This document shows, in pieces, positions 45,134 through 58,021 of a DNA stretch of 64,000 nt. The notes beneath the pieces were generated by a model that ran no database searches, had not been told where the DNA came from, and saw only the letters and a list, made by a program, of their open reading frames with translations. Source of the DNA: Orychophragmus violaceus (taxonomy: Eukaryota; Streptophyta; Magnoliopsida; Brassicales; Brassicaceae). Numbering within the stretch: the first letter of the stretch is position 1; every line of letters starts with the position of its first letter. Where the stretch lies: positions 14,261,082 to 14,325,081 of the forward strand of contig CM058230.1 of the NCBI GenBank assembly GCA_030180135.1. Reading direction: 5' to 3'. A program made the position numbers and the translations under genes.

Positions 45134-45860
45134 ATAGGAACAAAATCGAATGGATCCTCAAGAGAATCGTTTTCTGGGTTTACCAAAAATCCGAGTGAAG
45201 GAGGAGCGGCCATTAATTTTCCACGAAGCCTTGTGCCATCTCTCCCCTCCCGTGGGCGTCGGCGATCATCTCCCGGAGGCCTACAAAAACAAGGGTTTAT
45301 CTCAATTATTCGCTATACCGGACCGGTTCATTCGTCACCCAATTTCCTATCCGGTTTGGAGCTTGTCCAAAACTGTCAAACCGTGAAAAACCACTGTTAA
45401 AACCGCTAAATCCTACCTCGCTCCGATCTGAATCAAAAAGAAATTTACAACAAATATTTATAAAATAAGTCATACAAAATAGAAAACCAAGATGCCAACC
45501 GGTGGTACCATGACTCAAAAACGTCACCGGTTTGCAATTGGATTCGGTTTCGGAAAAAACATTATCATGTGATATTACCTACTAGTCCTTGTCACTAAAG
45601 TCTTACACTTTTAGCTAAGAGTCATCACATGATCGTGGCTATATAATGTTCCAAAGGAAGATCTAAGTTGTATATCTATAAAAAATTTAAGAAATGCAAC
45701 GCAACACATTCATTGAACAATACATATTACATGAATGTTAACAGACACATGCCACTTCCCGACAGAAGCTAAAGTCTAAGACTTTACTGAAGAAAACAAA
45801 AATGTAACTTTAAAAGGAACCTTCCAAACTTTCTTTTGGCTTCAAAAAAGTCAAAACTTT
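45134..45860. other. Spacer between the PPR and cyclin-D1-binding-like genes
   Basis: Holds the PPR promoter and 5' leader and the probable 3' UTR of the neighbouring gene. I see nothing else in it. Confidence 0.4.
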
Positions 45861-47321
45861 CTAACTGCCAAGAGTAACATTCTGCATTTCAACAACTACT
45901 TCAGCTTCACATCTTTTGTCCAATTCAGCTTCCATGTGTTTCATCGAGTTTCGCAGCTTTCTACAAGCTCCTAAAAAGGCCTCTGAAGAATTCTTCAAAC
46001 CCTCAGTCTCAGCCTCGACTTCATCGAGATTTCCTTGTATTACATTCAACGTTTGCTTCATCTTGACTATCTCCTGTGGAGGATAAACGCAAGCTCCAAG
46101 CTCATCGATTTGTTCTCCTGTTCCTTGACACAGTTTCAATAGCTTCTCAAGCGAGTCCACAAACCCGCTGTTATCCTTTGGATTCTCCAGCTTGATCATC
46201 CCGGTGATAACTCGGATGAGTTCTTTTATCACCATGATCGTCTCAGACACAATCTCAGCTACCATTTGAGCAACTTCCATTTCTTCAGGAGTCAAATCAT
46301 TTCCTAAATCATCGTCGTCATCATCATCATCTTCTGAGTTGTTATCACCAGATGCCTCACCTGCAGGTGAAGGACAGGCTGGTTTCACTTCTTTCATCTC
46401 TCTAAGAACGTCCTTCATTGAAACCGCAACCTGTGTAATAGCCCTGCCAATTGCAGTGATGTTTGTTGCAGGAACCTTCTTGAAACCCGAGCATGCTTCC
46501 CAAACTGCTCCTGAAAGCTGCGGAATAGACGGCTTTTTGTTCTTTTCATATGATCCCTCTAGTTCCCAGAAGAAGAAAAAACATTTTAGTTACTCATTAC
46601 ACATATCTCAAAAGCAAATCATTATCAAACAATGGCTATAAGCCTATACTACTCTATGAGAAAGAGTTTAGTTGATGTTAATTGTTGGCAATTACAGGGT
46701 ACCTGAGTAAGAGCATAGAACATTCCATATTAGCTTTTGTGGTTTTGAATATGAACAAGCAGAAGAGTAGAATCGTATTTACCGTATAAGGAGACAGAAC
46801 CCTGCAACAATCTGAAGCTGGAATCAACGATTTGCTTGACAGAGACGTGTATGATGGAAGAAAGTGTTAGCCCAGCACCAACAGTGCTTCCATGGCAACA
46901 AAGCAAAAAACCTTGAAGAGCGTTGAAGTAAGACTCCATAGTCTCCTTAAGTGATTCAGCTTTTGGAGCTTCTCCAGTCCATAACATTCCCACTATTTAA
47001 AGTTAAGAAGAAAAACAATAGAGAAATCAAACAAAGGAACGAACTTTAAGGAACTTAAAAGAGAAGTTTTTTTAAAACCTATGGTGGCTTGTTTAGAGAG
47101 GTGATCAGACATCTGAAGAACATCGTTCCAGTTCACTTTCTCCTCTGTAGGAGAAGCTGTTCGTTCGAACAACTGCCAAAAAAAGTTGACTAATTACGAT
47201 TCGAATTCATTAACACGAAACTAAAATTGGTAAGAAGAACAAATACCTGGAGAGTATCGTAGATGGTGTTGAGATGAGCAATCAGAAATTGATTCAGATC
47301 CTCTTTCTTTGATTTCCCCAT
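45861..47321 (-). CDS. Cyclin-D1-binding protein-like (GCIP/CCNDBP1 family), 4 exons
   Basis: The exons are 47321-47247, 47172-47079, 46992-46783 and 46558-45861, all GT-AG with continuous phase, giving 358 residues. It starts MGKSKKEDLNQFL. The product is all-helical: an N-terminal bundle (residues ~5-125), a conserved core with KVPATNITAIGRAITQVAVS, a run of eight Asp (~203-210) and a long C-terminal coiled coil ending MQNVTLGS. GCIP/CCNDBP1 proteins in animals bind D-type cyclins and repress bHLH factors. The plant role is not settled. Its place beside the PPR gene, same strand, matches AT1G22970 as I recall it. No lesions. Confidence 0.92.
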
Positions 47322-47484
47322 TTTCGTCTTCCTTCAGCTCTTGACGCCTCTCTAGTTAGTGCTGAAGCCAAGGGTTTTGCACAAAGCTATACTGCTATTG
47401 CTCCTTGCGACGTCGTTTAATGTTTAGGAGACTTTAAATGTTTATCACGGAAAAGCCCTTGGAGAATTTGGATTTTTAATTTAA

Positions 47485-47902
47485 GGAGGGGTTATTGGTA
47501 GATGAATTTCAAAGGATTGTTAAAATTTTCAAAATCTATTGTTATTGGTTTATGAATTCTAACATTCTTATCAAAATCTATTGTTATTGGTTTGATGATT
47601 TTGAAAATCCATACAAAATCCATTGTTATTTAAAAAGTTTGGTTTTTAATGATTTTATGATTCTATCAAAATATTGTGTTATTGGGACATAGATTTTAAA
47701 CAGTTTAACACATAGAACAAAATTTTCAAAATATTATGTATATCCCTTAGATTCTCAAAATCAATACAGTAAAAAACATTTTGATATTTTTTCTAAATAT
47801 ACAAACTCTTACCAAATCTAACAACTCTTTAAAAATTTAACAAATCTTTCAACTTTTCAAATCAACCAATTCTGCATAAATTCATCTACGAATAAACCCT
47901 CC
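47485..47902. mobile_element. Tourist/Harbinger-type MITE
   Basis: The 418-bp element starts GGAGGGGTTATTGGTAGATG and ends as the near inverse (CATCTACGAATAAACCCTCC). TAA duplications flank it (47482-47484, 47903-47905). Inside, ATCTATTGTTATTGG recurs two to three times. There is no coding capacity; it lies between the cyclin-D1-binding-like gene's upstream region and the LTR element. Confidence 0.85.
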
Positions 47903-47931
47903 TAAGTTAACATTCTAAGTAATTTTTAAGT

Positions 47932-48125
47932 CGCATTTTCATTGTATTAATTAGCTTGGATACAAGAACTTAATTCGAGGTTCGTCCTAAAAATTCTCTT
48001 ATGGTCACATTATTCGAGGTGTCTCCGTTGGCTGATTTTCCTTCGCCGACAATGGTGAGTGGTGCCTTTGTAGTTTATGTGCTTTGCGGCTCCGGTCTCT
48101 CCTCTCCTCTTCCTCCGGTGGCCTG
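47932..48125 (+). mobile_element. Retroposon C, left part (split by the LARD)
   Basis: A GC-richer block (GTGTCTCCGTTGGCTG, TTCCTCCGGTGGCCTG) is interrupted at 48125 by the LTR element and continues at 58022. It has no ORF. A possible target duplication is GTAATTTTTAAGT at 47919-47931 against GTAAATTTTAAGT at 59006-59018, so the start is tentative. It resembles the Sadhu-like copies in character, but I could not align it with them. Confidence 0.55.
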
Positions 48126-49091
48126 TGTAATACCTTGTATCAAGAAATGGTCAACGGGCAGCGGAAATGTCAACGGAGGGCATTTTCGTAAATTTGCGAA
48201 GTTAAGGTGTATTTTGGTAATTTTAACAAAATATGAGCCGAAAGCAAAGACGGGCCAAATGTTATTCTTTTTAAAGAAAGAAAACATTTAGAAGATCAAG
48301 AATGGTGGAAACGGACCGTAGATGAGTTTTTCGGGTTATCGGGAATGGAAACCGATAAAACCAACAAAACTTGTAAAATTCATAACAGGAGCTACGGGTG
48401 TCCGTTCGAGGTGATTCAAATTGCTAAATTCATCTAAAAACATCTAGAATCTGAAGATGAGACTTTGTGGATTTATAGAAGCGGCTAAAGGGTTTTGAAA
48501 ATATTAACCGTAAAACCGATTTTTCCGAGAAACCGATACAATGTTCGGGCAAGCGAGAAGACCTTCTAAACTCCACCAAAAATTATGAAATTTTGACCAC
48601 AGCTCCATTATAATATGAAGAAGACACGGTTAAAAGGATGAAGCAAGATTTTATGCCGAGATCAATGTATAAATTTTAGATCATTAATGGGTGATTAATG
48701 ACTAAAACTCCAAAATAAATTCAAGGGAGCTTGGGCTTGGTTTGGGATGATTATAGCTGATGTCTGAAGTTATTATGGACTTGATGAAAGCCCATTTACA
48801 AGCTTGTGCCACGAAATTATGCAAGAGGAAAATAAAAGGAGTTTTGTGAACTAGATTCAATGAATCTACAAGAGGATTTTGGCCCAAACTCAAAGGGCTG
48901 TACATGGGTTCTTCATATGTAAAATTTATGCTAAATGAGATGGTTTTGGGCCTTGAAAGGAGTGGGCTTCGTGGCTTAAGGAAGAAGAGGCTTGCTCTCC
49001 AAGGTTTCACATGCATGGAAGGTGAGGTGTCAAAGAAAGGGATGAGATGTGTCATGGGACACTTGTCACACCTCAGTTCAATGGGTTTGGC

Positions 49092-49098
49092 TATAAAA
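49092..49098 (+). promoter_or_regulatory. TATA box of the LARD 5' LTR
   Basis: GGCTATAAAAAG about 965 bases into the LTR, followed ~30 bases on by TTTCACACACAAC, a likely transcription start. It is conserved in the 3' LTR at 55350-55356. Confidence 0.7.
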
Positions 49099-49130
49099 AG
49101 AAGCTGAGACTCTCATTATTTCACACACAA

Positions 49131-49520
49131 CAAAAAGAAAAAGAGAGGAGAAGAGGAGAAGAAAAGAAGCGTGAGGGAGAGGAGGAGGAGAAGAAGAAGA
49201 GAAGAAGAAGAAGGAGGAGGAGGAGGAGAAGAAGAAGAAGAAGAAGAAGAAGGAGGAGGAAGAGGAGAGAAGAAGAAGAAGAAGACCGGAGGAAGAGGAA
49301 GAGAGAGAGAAAGAGGAGAGAGAAAGTAGAGAGAGAAAGAAGAAAGAGAAAGAAGAGAGAGAGCCGGAAGAGGGAGAAAGATAAGGAGAGCCGGAAGAGA
49401 GAGAAAGAGAACCGGAGGAAGAGAGAGAGAGAGAGAGAAAGAGGAGAGAGAAAGAGGAGAGAAAAAGTAGAGAGAGAAATAAGAAAGAGAAAGAAAAGAG
49501 AGAGCCGGAAGAGAGAAAAG
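49131..49520 (+). repeat. GAA/GAG/GGA purine-rich tract in the 5' LTR
   Basis: Almost 400 bases of nearly pure purine on this strand, just downstream of the TATA box. The 3' LTR copy (55389-55760) is slightly shorter, with several triplet-level differences, as expected of slippage. Confidence 0.95.
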
Positions 49521-51780
49521 AGATTAGTCCGGAGGCTCGATCGGAATCACGAAGGTCAACGGTATGGTCAAGTGCGGGTCAACCGGTTCAGGAAGCCAAG
49601 GTCAACGGTCAAGTACGGGTCAAGGTCGGGTCAAAGCGACGGAGGTTCGGGGAAGGTTCGGGATAGCATCGGGTTCGTGCCGGGTCTCGTTGTTCCGCTA
49701 GTCCGTCAAGCCGTCCATCCACGTCATCATAGCACTGTGAGTCGGCTCATACACCATAGATAGAGCATATAGAACGGGGAAAGAGAAGCCGTAGAGTTAG
49801 GGTTTGCATACCCGGTTGTGAATGGATTGTGATTAAGAACCGACTTAAATAATTAACGATAAACCGGTTAGGGTACAAGACGCATGTTCGGATCGTATGA
49901 GTTAAACGGATTAAACCTGTTGTGTGCCGCTAGGTGGCTAGTAATGTTGATTGGTGCATTCATATAGTCGTGGTGTGATAGGACGGTATATGCATACATA
50001 TGCATTAAAGAAATGAATATGAATGAACGTATATACGGGAAATACGACGGAAGTAAAAGACGGAATTAAACTTATTAAATGTACGAGTATGAAATGGTAG
50101 CGGGAACAAGTATATTAAAAGATAAAGAAAAGTAAGTGGATTAAGTAAGTGAATGAGATGTCGGGGAGCTTAGCAAGCTGCTAGCTCTAAAAACCGACAG
50201 ATCAGAGAGTGATTAACAGACACATAATAAATGGGTATGAGGTGAGATATGTGTGAAGTGTGTGATGAGCCGTCTACGGGTTAGCAATCTGATAATCCAA
50301 GGTAGCGGACTTGAATCGGTTAAAAGACATTAGAAACCCCTAATAGGCGTGATTGTGTGGTGATACTGTTATTGTGTGGTTGTGTGGTTGTTGCCGTGTG
50401 TTCTTGTGCAGGCCTATTAGATTGTCTCGGTGTTGGGACGAGCAATCCGTGTGGATACTTAACTTGGTCATGCGACCGGTTAAGTCGTGGTTGTTGACTC
50501 GGTGTGGTGCCGAGTCAGAGCGGTGGTGTTGATGGGTGGGTGTGTGTGTAGACTTGCGGGATGGGGTGTTGATATGGTGGTTGAATGTTGATCGAGTCTG
50601 ATTGATTGCTAGAGTCCAAGCAAGTCTGCGTGTTTACTTTTCTGCACTAGGACTCTAGGGTGCGTTAGATCCCGCAAGTCTAGGTGATTGGATACGTTAT
50701 GGTACTTCCGACCCGATTGGATCCTCGGGAAATGAGAACCTGGTCAGTTCACGTACCTTCGGTAGTGGTTCTGGCAGGTGCGAACATATGGAGTGACGTC
50801 CGTAGGGTATAGTTCGGAGAATACGGGGTCGCGTCCTAGGGCCGGACTGCATGGAAGCTCGGGTTGCCGGGGGTAATCGGAGTCACTGCGTATCGATGGA
50901 CTGAGAACAGTGTCCTAGCCGTTAGACTTCGTGTTGATGTCTAGGAGTCGTGGGGTTAGTTACCATGTTGGTGACAATGAGAACCCGTGGAAGTTATCGG
51001 ATCGTAAGGGCCTTGTGTTGAGTTTACATTGTTGGTGTTGCGCGATAGATAGATCGAGTTTCGATCGAGAGTATGTGCCGCAGTGCTTTCGATTCCCTTC
51101 GTTATTGTGTTATGTTATTATTGAATTGCTTGTGTGTTGTAGGTTCGACACGACGTGGTAGTGCGTGATCAACCATTAGCTCGTTGCTTGTTATTTTGGG
51201 GTTTCGGGGCGGGAAATTGTAGATGCTAGATAGAATAGAAGCCGTAGTGGGGAGCCGTCTCACTGGGTAATCTTAGATTGCTCATTAGACTCTTTTTGTG
51301 TTTTTCAGGTTTAGCAGTGACGGACGTGGGAGGTCCTCAGTGTAGTCTCGGGATTGCTTGTGGCGGGATTTTGATTCGATGACTTTTGGGATTTTATTTC
51401 GGTTCGGCTTTTGGCGCCATTTTGTATTGAAACACGTTGATTGTTTTTATTAATGGCAATTATTTTGTAAAGACTGATAAACGTTGTACGTAACGTTTGA
51501 TTACTCAGAAATGAATATGCTTCCCTGATATGGTGTTTAGTCCGAACCGACACAACTCACAGAAATGATACAAGTTGAAAAGCTTTGTATCATGGAAGTG
51601 AGGATAGCGGGGTCAAAGACGGGTTAGTGCGAGCCTCTGTCTCAAACCGGTCTATCTCTCGCTTCGTCTTGTGACAAACCTTTTCTGTTTGACTTGCTCG
51701 GGTTCGACTTGGTCATGTTCTTGTTTGATTGTTGACCGGTCAGCTCGACGGTCTGCGGATAATGGGAAAGGGGCGTTACA

Positions 51781-54402
51781 ATAAGGTGGTATCAGAGCAT
51801 GGTTCTGCATGGGTTTCGAAGCTGTTCATTTCTGAGTGTTTTCTGTGTTTTATCGAGTCAATATTGTGTTTTTCCCAAGCATCCCTTAAGAAACCGAGCC
51901 GCGTCCGTAAATTCGGGGTTGGGATGGCGTAGGAATTTGTATTATCTGTACTAATGTGTATTTGTGTTTCGTTTGCAGTCAGCAGCAGAGTGCCCCTGGA
52001 CGGATTGTGAGTGGATGTGTGCATGGTATGAGATTTGGGTGTGTGCATGGCGTGATATTTCAGCGAGCAGTTTGAGTCATCGTCGGATGACAACGGCACA
52101 GTATCGAGATCTGTTCGAGCAGCAGCCAGAGGATTAGAGGGCGAAGTCTGAGCCGTCATGAGGTTCGCAGATATCCGACCAACCATCAGTTCCTCCTCGC
52201 AAACCGCATGGTGAGAGCAGACGCCGTAGATTGGAGACCGTTTCCTGACCCGTTACCTCAAGCTCTACAGGACGATGCAGTTATCGGAGACGGTTGCACC
52301 ACCGGAGCAAGTGGTACTGCCAAGAGTTTCAGCCGCCGATTCTTTAGACGCATGACATGCCATTACTTAGTTTGCATGCCTCAAATTTTATTTCGCTTTG
52401 TGTGGTGGACTTTGTGGTGGACCAGTTACGCGCAGCAATTAACTTGGACATGGAGCCACAAGTAGACAAGCAGGTGGCGATACTCGGAGATGTACTGTAG
52501 CAGCGTTGTCGTGAGTTGGAGCACCGTTTAAAGATGCATACCCACCACATCCTCCCGGCACACCTGCCAGTGGTTACCACCATGAACCGAGATGTCGCCT
52601 GTGTTGGACATTCCGGTCGTGTTGGGGCTGTTAGGGTTAGAATAGTTAGGCCCAGGTAAGTAAGGGCTCTAACTCGTTGTTTGATGTGTGTAGATCGGCT
52701 TGCGATCGTCTATGACGATTCGGTTGCGTGTAGTGGTGTTTCTTGTGGGACGGATTGGTAACCGCTAATAAGTAGACTTCGACGGACCTACGTATCTAGA
52801 ACTCTATGTGGTGAATAGATGTTTTATTTACGTAGTGGATGTGAAGTATTTCGGTTGTCGTTTTGAGTAGCGGTGTGGTTATATTGCATACTCATGATGG
52901 TTGTGAATGCAATATAGTTGCGATGTGAAAATAGATGATGGTCCGAGCAAGCGGTTTCCATCAGAACCCTAAAGAGACAATTGCAATCGCCAATTTGCTT
53001 GATTGATTGTGTGTGATTTAATTTCCTTGTGAGGTTGGTAGTTGTTGATTTTGAATCGCTGCATTTTGTTTAATCGCTAGATTGCTAGCATTGCGTTTGG
53101 TTGATCGCTAAGGTGTTAGCCTGATTGATGCATTGTGTTGTTCGCTAGGTTGATAGATTTTAATTGCAGCATTTATTTGATGGATATGATGGTAGCATGA
53201 CATTTGCATGATTGTTAGGCTGTTGAGAACTTCAGTATTGCATTCCGAATGATTTAAAACGGCCTTTATAGAGAACTTATTCGAGATTGAGCGGAATGAT
53301 AGGATGTTGTTATTTAGCCATGTGTGACCGTTGGGTACATGACTAAGTAACTACATTTCTATGAAGAAGTGATATCGGTATTAAGTTAAAAGGATCTAAC
53401 CGTTCCAGTGTTGTTGAGGTTGTTGATGTAAGACATGATGGACGGTTTGACGAGGACACGAGACCGAACCCGAACCCGAGAGACGAGACGTGATCTCAAG
53501 AAGAAGTTTGACCCGAGCCTCGAAGAAATTCAGTGTGGATTCAGAAACGAGTTTGGGTATCAGTGGAAGAAGAAATAAAGTTGGATGAGTTTAATGAGTT
53601 AGCAAAGAGATTCGGAAGCATCAAAGTTAGTGGAGGAGTCTGTTCGAGGTTATTAGTGGGAAGAACAGTTTTGGAGTCGATGAAGCGTGGAGATCAGTGA
53701 TTAAGGAATTTCGCGGCGTGCATGAATATGGCGGTTTAGACGAGAGGAAGAAACTGGAGATGAACATAATATCGGCCGGGGAGATAATCATGGGAAACAA
53801 GTTAAGCAACAGGAATAAAGGACGAGATATTATTATGTGATCGGAGAAGTCAAGACAAAGTGGGGAAGCCTGGAGTATTGATCGGCACAGATAAATTCAT
53901 GAAGTGGAGTATAGCAATTCAATCGGAATCAGTGGATTTGGGAATCCGAGAAAGAATCGATGAAGCAATCAAATGGAGAAGTCATGATTGATCGAGAGTC
54001 AAGCCATCTAGTGTGGGAAATGTCAGATATCAATGTGATTCGAGATGGAGCAAAACTCTATTTCAAGAATTAGCTGAACATTGGGATTGTAGTTGCAGTT
54101 GGGTCGGAATTCAAGCAGTATCAGATGGCGCAAATAAGAAACAAGACACAGGGTGAGGCCGTGTAGTCAAGGGAAATAAATGTGCAATCAGAGTGCAGAG
54201 TGATGTAGAGAAGTTTGGTGCAAATCAGTGATTCGGAAGTCAGTATGCGTCGGAAGAGCGGGTTTACTTTGAGATCAGAGCGTAAGCAGCGAAGCGGAGT
54301 TGGAGTAGATCGAGAGACGGAGACTTACAGATTTCAGTTTCCAATTCAAAGTTTGTTAGTAACGGAGAATTCGGGGACCGAATTCCTGTAAATGGAGAAG
54401 AA
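51781..54402 (+). other. Non-coding interior of the LARD
   Basis: It begins with the primer site TGGTATCAGAGC (51787-51798). I find no frame with retroviral-like protease, RT or integrase motifs; the longest frames are under 140 codons and unconserved. A weak purine tract (AATGGAGAAGAA) precedes the 3' LTR. The latter part (53440-54390) is A/G-rich and gag-like in composition only. Confidence 0.8.
51787..51798 (+). promoter_or_regulatory. Primer-binding site of the LARD (tRNA-Met)
   Basis: TGGTATCAGAGC, complementary to the initiator tRNA-Met 3' end, shortly after the 5' LTR. Confidence 0.95.
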
Positions 54403-57400
54403 TGTAATACCCTGTATCAAGAAATGGTCAACGGAGGGCATTTTCGTAAATTTGCGAAGTTAAGGTGTATTTTGGTAATTTTACCAAAATATGAGCCGAA
54501 AGCAAATACGGGCCAAATGTTATTCTTTTTAAAGAAAGAAAATATTTAGAAGATCAAGAATGGTGGAAACGGACCGTAGATGAGTTTTTCGGGTTATCGG
54601 GAATGGAAACCGATAAAACCGACAAAACTTGTAAAATTCATAACAGGAGCTACGGGTGTCCGTTCGAGGTGATTCAAATTGTTAAATTCATCTAAAAACA
54701 TCTAGAATCTGAAGATGAGACTTTGTGGATTTATAGAAGCGTCTAAAGGGTTTTGAAAATATTAACCGTAAAACCGGTTTTTCTGAGAAACCGATACAAT
54801 GTTCGGGCAATCGAGAAGACCTTCTAAACTCCACCAAAAATTATTAAATTTTGACCACAGCTCCATTATAATATGAAGAAGACACGGTTAAAAGGATGAA
54901 GTAATATTTGATGCCGAGATCAAGGTATAAATTTTAGATCATTAATGGGTGATTAATGACTAAAACTCCAAAATAAATTCAAGGGAGCTTGGGCTTGGTT
55001 TGGGATGATTAGAGCTGATGTCTGAAGTTATTATGGACTTGATGAAAGCCCATTTACAAGCTTGTGCCACGAAATTATGCAAGAGGAAAATAAAAGGAGC
55101 TTTGTGAACTAGATTCAATGAATCTACAAGAGGGTTTTGGCCCAAACTCAAAGGGCTGTAAATGGGTTCTTCATATGTAAAATTTATGCTAAATGAGATG
55201 GTTTTGGGCCTTGAAAGGAGTGGGATTCGTGGCTTAAGGAATAGGAGGCTTGCTCTCCAAGGTTTCACATGCATGGAAGGTGAGGTGTCAAAGAAAGGGA
55301 TGAGATGTGTCATGGGACACTTGTCACACCTCAGTTCAATGGGTTTGGCTATAAAAAGAAGCTGAGACTCTCATTATTTCACACACAACAAAAAGAAAAA
55401 GAGAGGAGAAGAGGAGAAGAAAAGAAGCGTGAGGGAGAGGAGGAGGAGAAGAAGAAGAGAAGAAGAAGAAGGAGGAGGAGGAGAAGAAGAAGAAGAAGAA
55501 GAAGAAGGAGGAGGAAGAGGAGAGAAGAAGAAGAAGACCGGAGGAAGAGGAAGAGAGAGAGAAAAAGGAGAGAGAAAGTAGAGAGAGAAATAATAAAGAG
55601 AAAGAAGAGAGAGAGCCGGAAGAGGGAGAAAGATAAGGAGAGACGGAAGAGAGAGAAAAAGAACCGGAGGAAGAGAGAGAGAGAGAAAGAGGAGAGAGAA
55701 AGAGGAGAGAAAAAGTAGAGAGAGAAAGAAGAGAGAGAGCCGGAAGAGAGAAAAGAGATTAGTCCGGAGGCTCGATCGGAATCACGAAGGTCAACGGTAT
55801 GGTCAAGTGCGGGTCAACCGGTTCAGGAAGCCAAGGTCAACGGTCAAGTACGGGTCAAGGTCGGGTCAAAGCGACGGAGGTTCGGGGAAGGTTCAGGATA
55901 GCATCGGGTTTGTGCCGGGTCTCGTTGTTCCACTAGTCCGTCAAGCCGTCCATCCACGTCATCATAGCACTGTGAGTCGGCTCATACACCGTAGATAGAG
56001 CATATAGAACGGGGAAAGAGAAGCCGTAGAGTTAGGGTTTGCATACCCGGTTGTGAATGGATTGTGATTAAGAACCGACTTAAATAATTAACGATAAACT
56101 GGTTAGGGTACAAGACGCATGTTCGGATCGTATGAGTTAAACGGATTAAACCTGTTGTGTGCCGCTAGGTGGCTAGTAATGTTGATTGGTGCATTCATAT
56201 AGCCGTGGTGTGATAGGACGGTATATGCATACATATGCATTAAAGAAATGAATATGAATGAACGTATATACGGGAAATACGACGGAAGTAAAAGACGGAA
56301 TTAAACTTATTAAATGTACGAGTATGAAATGGTAGCGGGAACAAGTATATTAAAAGATAAAGAAAAGTAAGTGGATTAAGTAAGTGAATGAGATGTCGGG
56401 GAGCTTAGAAAGCTGCTAGCTCTAAAAACCGATAGATCAGAGAGTGATTAACAGACACATAAGAAATGGGTATGAGGTGAGATATGTGTGAATTGTGTGA
56501 TGAGCCGTCTACGGGTTAGCAATCCGCTAATCCAAGGTAGCGGACTTGAATCGGTTAAAAGACATTAGAAACCCCTAATAGGCGTGATTGTGTGGTGATA
56601 CTGTTATTGTGTGGTTGTGTGGTTGTTGCCGTGTGTTCTTGTGCAGGCCTATTAGATTGTCTCGGTGTTGGGCCGAGCAATCCGTGTGGATACTTAACTT
56701 GGTCATGCGACCGGTTAAGTCGTGGTTGTTGACTCGGTGTGGTGCCGAGTCAGAGCGGTGGTGTTGATGGGTGGGTGTGTGTGTAGACTTGCGGGATGGG
56801 GTGTTGATATGGTGGTTGACTGTTGATCGAGTCTGATTGATTGCTAGAGTCCAAGCAAGTCTGCGTGTTTACTTTTCTGCACTAGGACTCTAGGGTGCGT
56901 TAGATCCCGCAAGTCTAGGTGATTGGATACGTTCTGGTACTTCCGACCCAATTGGATCCTCGGGAATTGAGAACTTGGTCAGTTCACGTACCTTCGGTAG
57001 TGGTTATGGCAGGTGCGAACATATGGAGTGACGTCCGTAGGGTGTAGTCCGGAGAATACGGGGTCGCGTCCTAGGGCCGGACTGCATGGAAGCTCGGGTT
57101 GCCGGGGGTAACCGGAGTCACTGCGTATCGATGGACTGAGAACAGTGTCCTAGCCGTTAGACTTCGTGTTGACGTCTAGGAGTCGTGGGGTTAGTTACCA
57201 TGTTGGTGACAATGAGAACCCGTGGAAGTTACCGAGATCGTAAGGGCCTTGTGTTGAGTTTACATTGCTGGTGTTGCGCGATAGATAGATCGAGTTTCGA
57301 TCGAGAGCATGTGCCGCAGTGCTTTCGATTCCCTTCGTTATTGTGTTATGTTATTATTGAATTGCTTGTGTGTTGTAGGTTCGACACAACGTGGTAGTGC

Positions 57401-58016
57401 GTGATCAACCATTAGCTTGTTGCTTGTTATTTTGGGGTTTCGGGGCGGGAAATTGTAGATGCTAGATAGAATAGAAGCCGTAGTGGGGAGCCGTCTCACT
57501 GGATAATCTTAGATTGCTCATTAGACTCTTTTTGTGTTTTTCAGGTTTAGCAGTGACGGACGTGGGAGGTCCTCGGTGTAGTCTCGGGATTGCTTGTGGC
57601 GGGATTTTGATTCGATGACTTTTGGGATTTTATTTCGGTTCGGCTTTTGGCGCCATTTTGTATTGAAACACGTTGATTGTTTTTATTAATGGCAATTATT
57701 TTGTAAAGACTGATAAACGTTGTACGTAACGTTTGATTACTCAGAAATGAATATGCTTCCCTGATATGGTGTTTAGTCCGAACCGACACAACTCACGGAA
57801 ATGATACAAGTTGAAAAGCTTTGTATCATGGAAGTGAGGATTGCGGGGTCAAAGACGGGTTAGTGCGAGCCTCTGTCTCAAACCGGTCTGTCTCTGGCTT
57901 CGTCTTGTGACAAACCTTTTCTTTTTGACTTGCTCGGGTTCGACTTGGTCATGTTCTTGTTTGATTGTTGACCGGTCAGCTCGACGGTCTGCGGATAATG
58001 GGAAAGGGGCGTTACA
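54403..58016 (+). repeat. 3' LTR of the LARD (3614 bp)
   Basis: Near-identical to 48126-51780, same ends, with the TATA box at 55350-55356 and purine tract at 55389-55760. Confidence 0.95.
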
Positions 58017-58021
58017 GCCTG

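Larger units (their letters stand above)
48126..51780 (+). repeat. 5' LTR of the LARD (3655 bp)
   Basis: TG...CA ended. It has a TATAAAA box at 49092-49098 and a purine-rich tract at 49131-49520. The long open frames in that tract (Lys/Arg/Glu only) follow from GAA/GAG repetition and are not genes. Confidence 0.95.
48126..58016 (+). mobile_element. Large non-autonomous LTR retrotransposon (LARD-like)
   Basis: The 9.9 kb element has LTRs of 3655 and 3614 bp, both starting TGTAATACC and ending GGGGCGTTACA, with a perfect 5-bp duplication GCCTG (48121-48125, 58017-58021). A tRNA-Met primer site lies six bases inside the 5' LTR. The 2.6 kb interior has no gag, protease, RT or integrase that I can read in any frame. 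Very long LTRs plus a non-coding interior define LARDs, which are moved by proteins of a related, probably Ty3/gypsy, element. The LTRs differ by few substitutions and one 19-bp indel near 48160, so the insertion is young. It interrupts retroposon C. Confidence 0.93.

Noticed and set aside
47495..47692. 65-codon frame in the MITE at 47485
   Set aside because: It translates the MITE's internal repeats.
49047..49763. 238-residue Arg/Lys/Glu frame in the LARD 5' LTR, and its copy at 55305
   Set aside because: It is a translation of a GAA/GAG tract, not length- or frame-conserved between LTRs.
52208..52583. Frames inside the LARD interior as a gag gene
   Set aside because: No zinc knuckle or gag motif and stops in all frames nearby.
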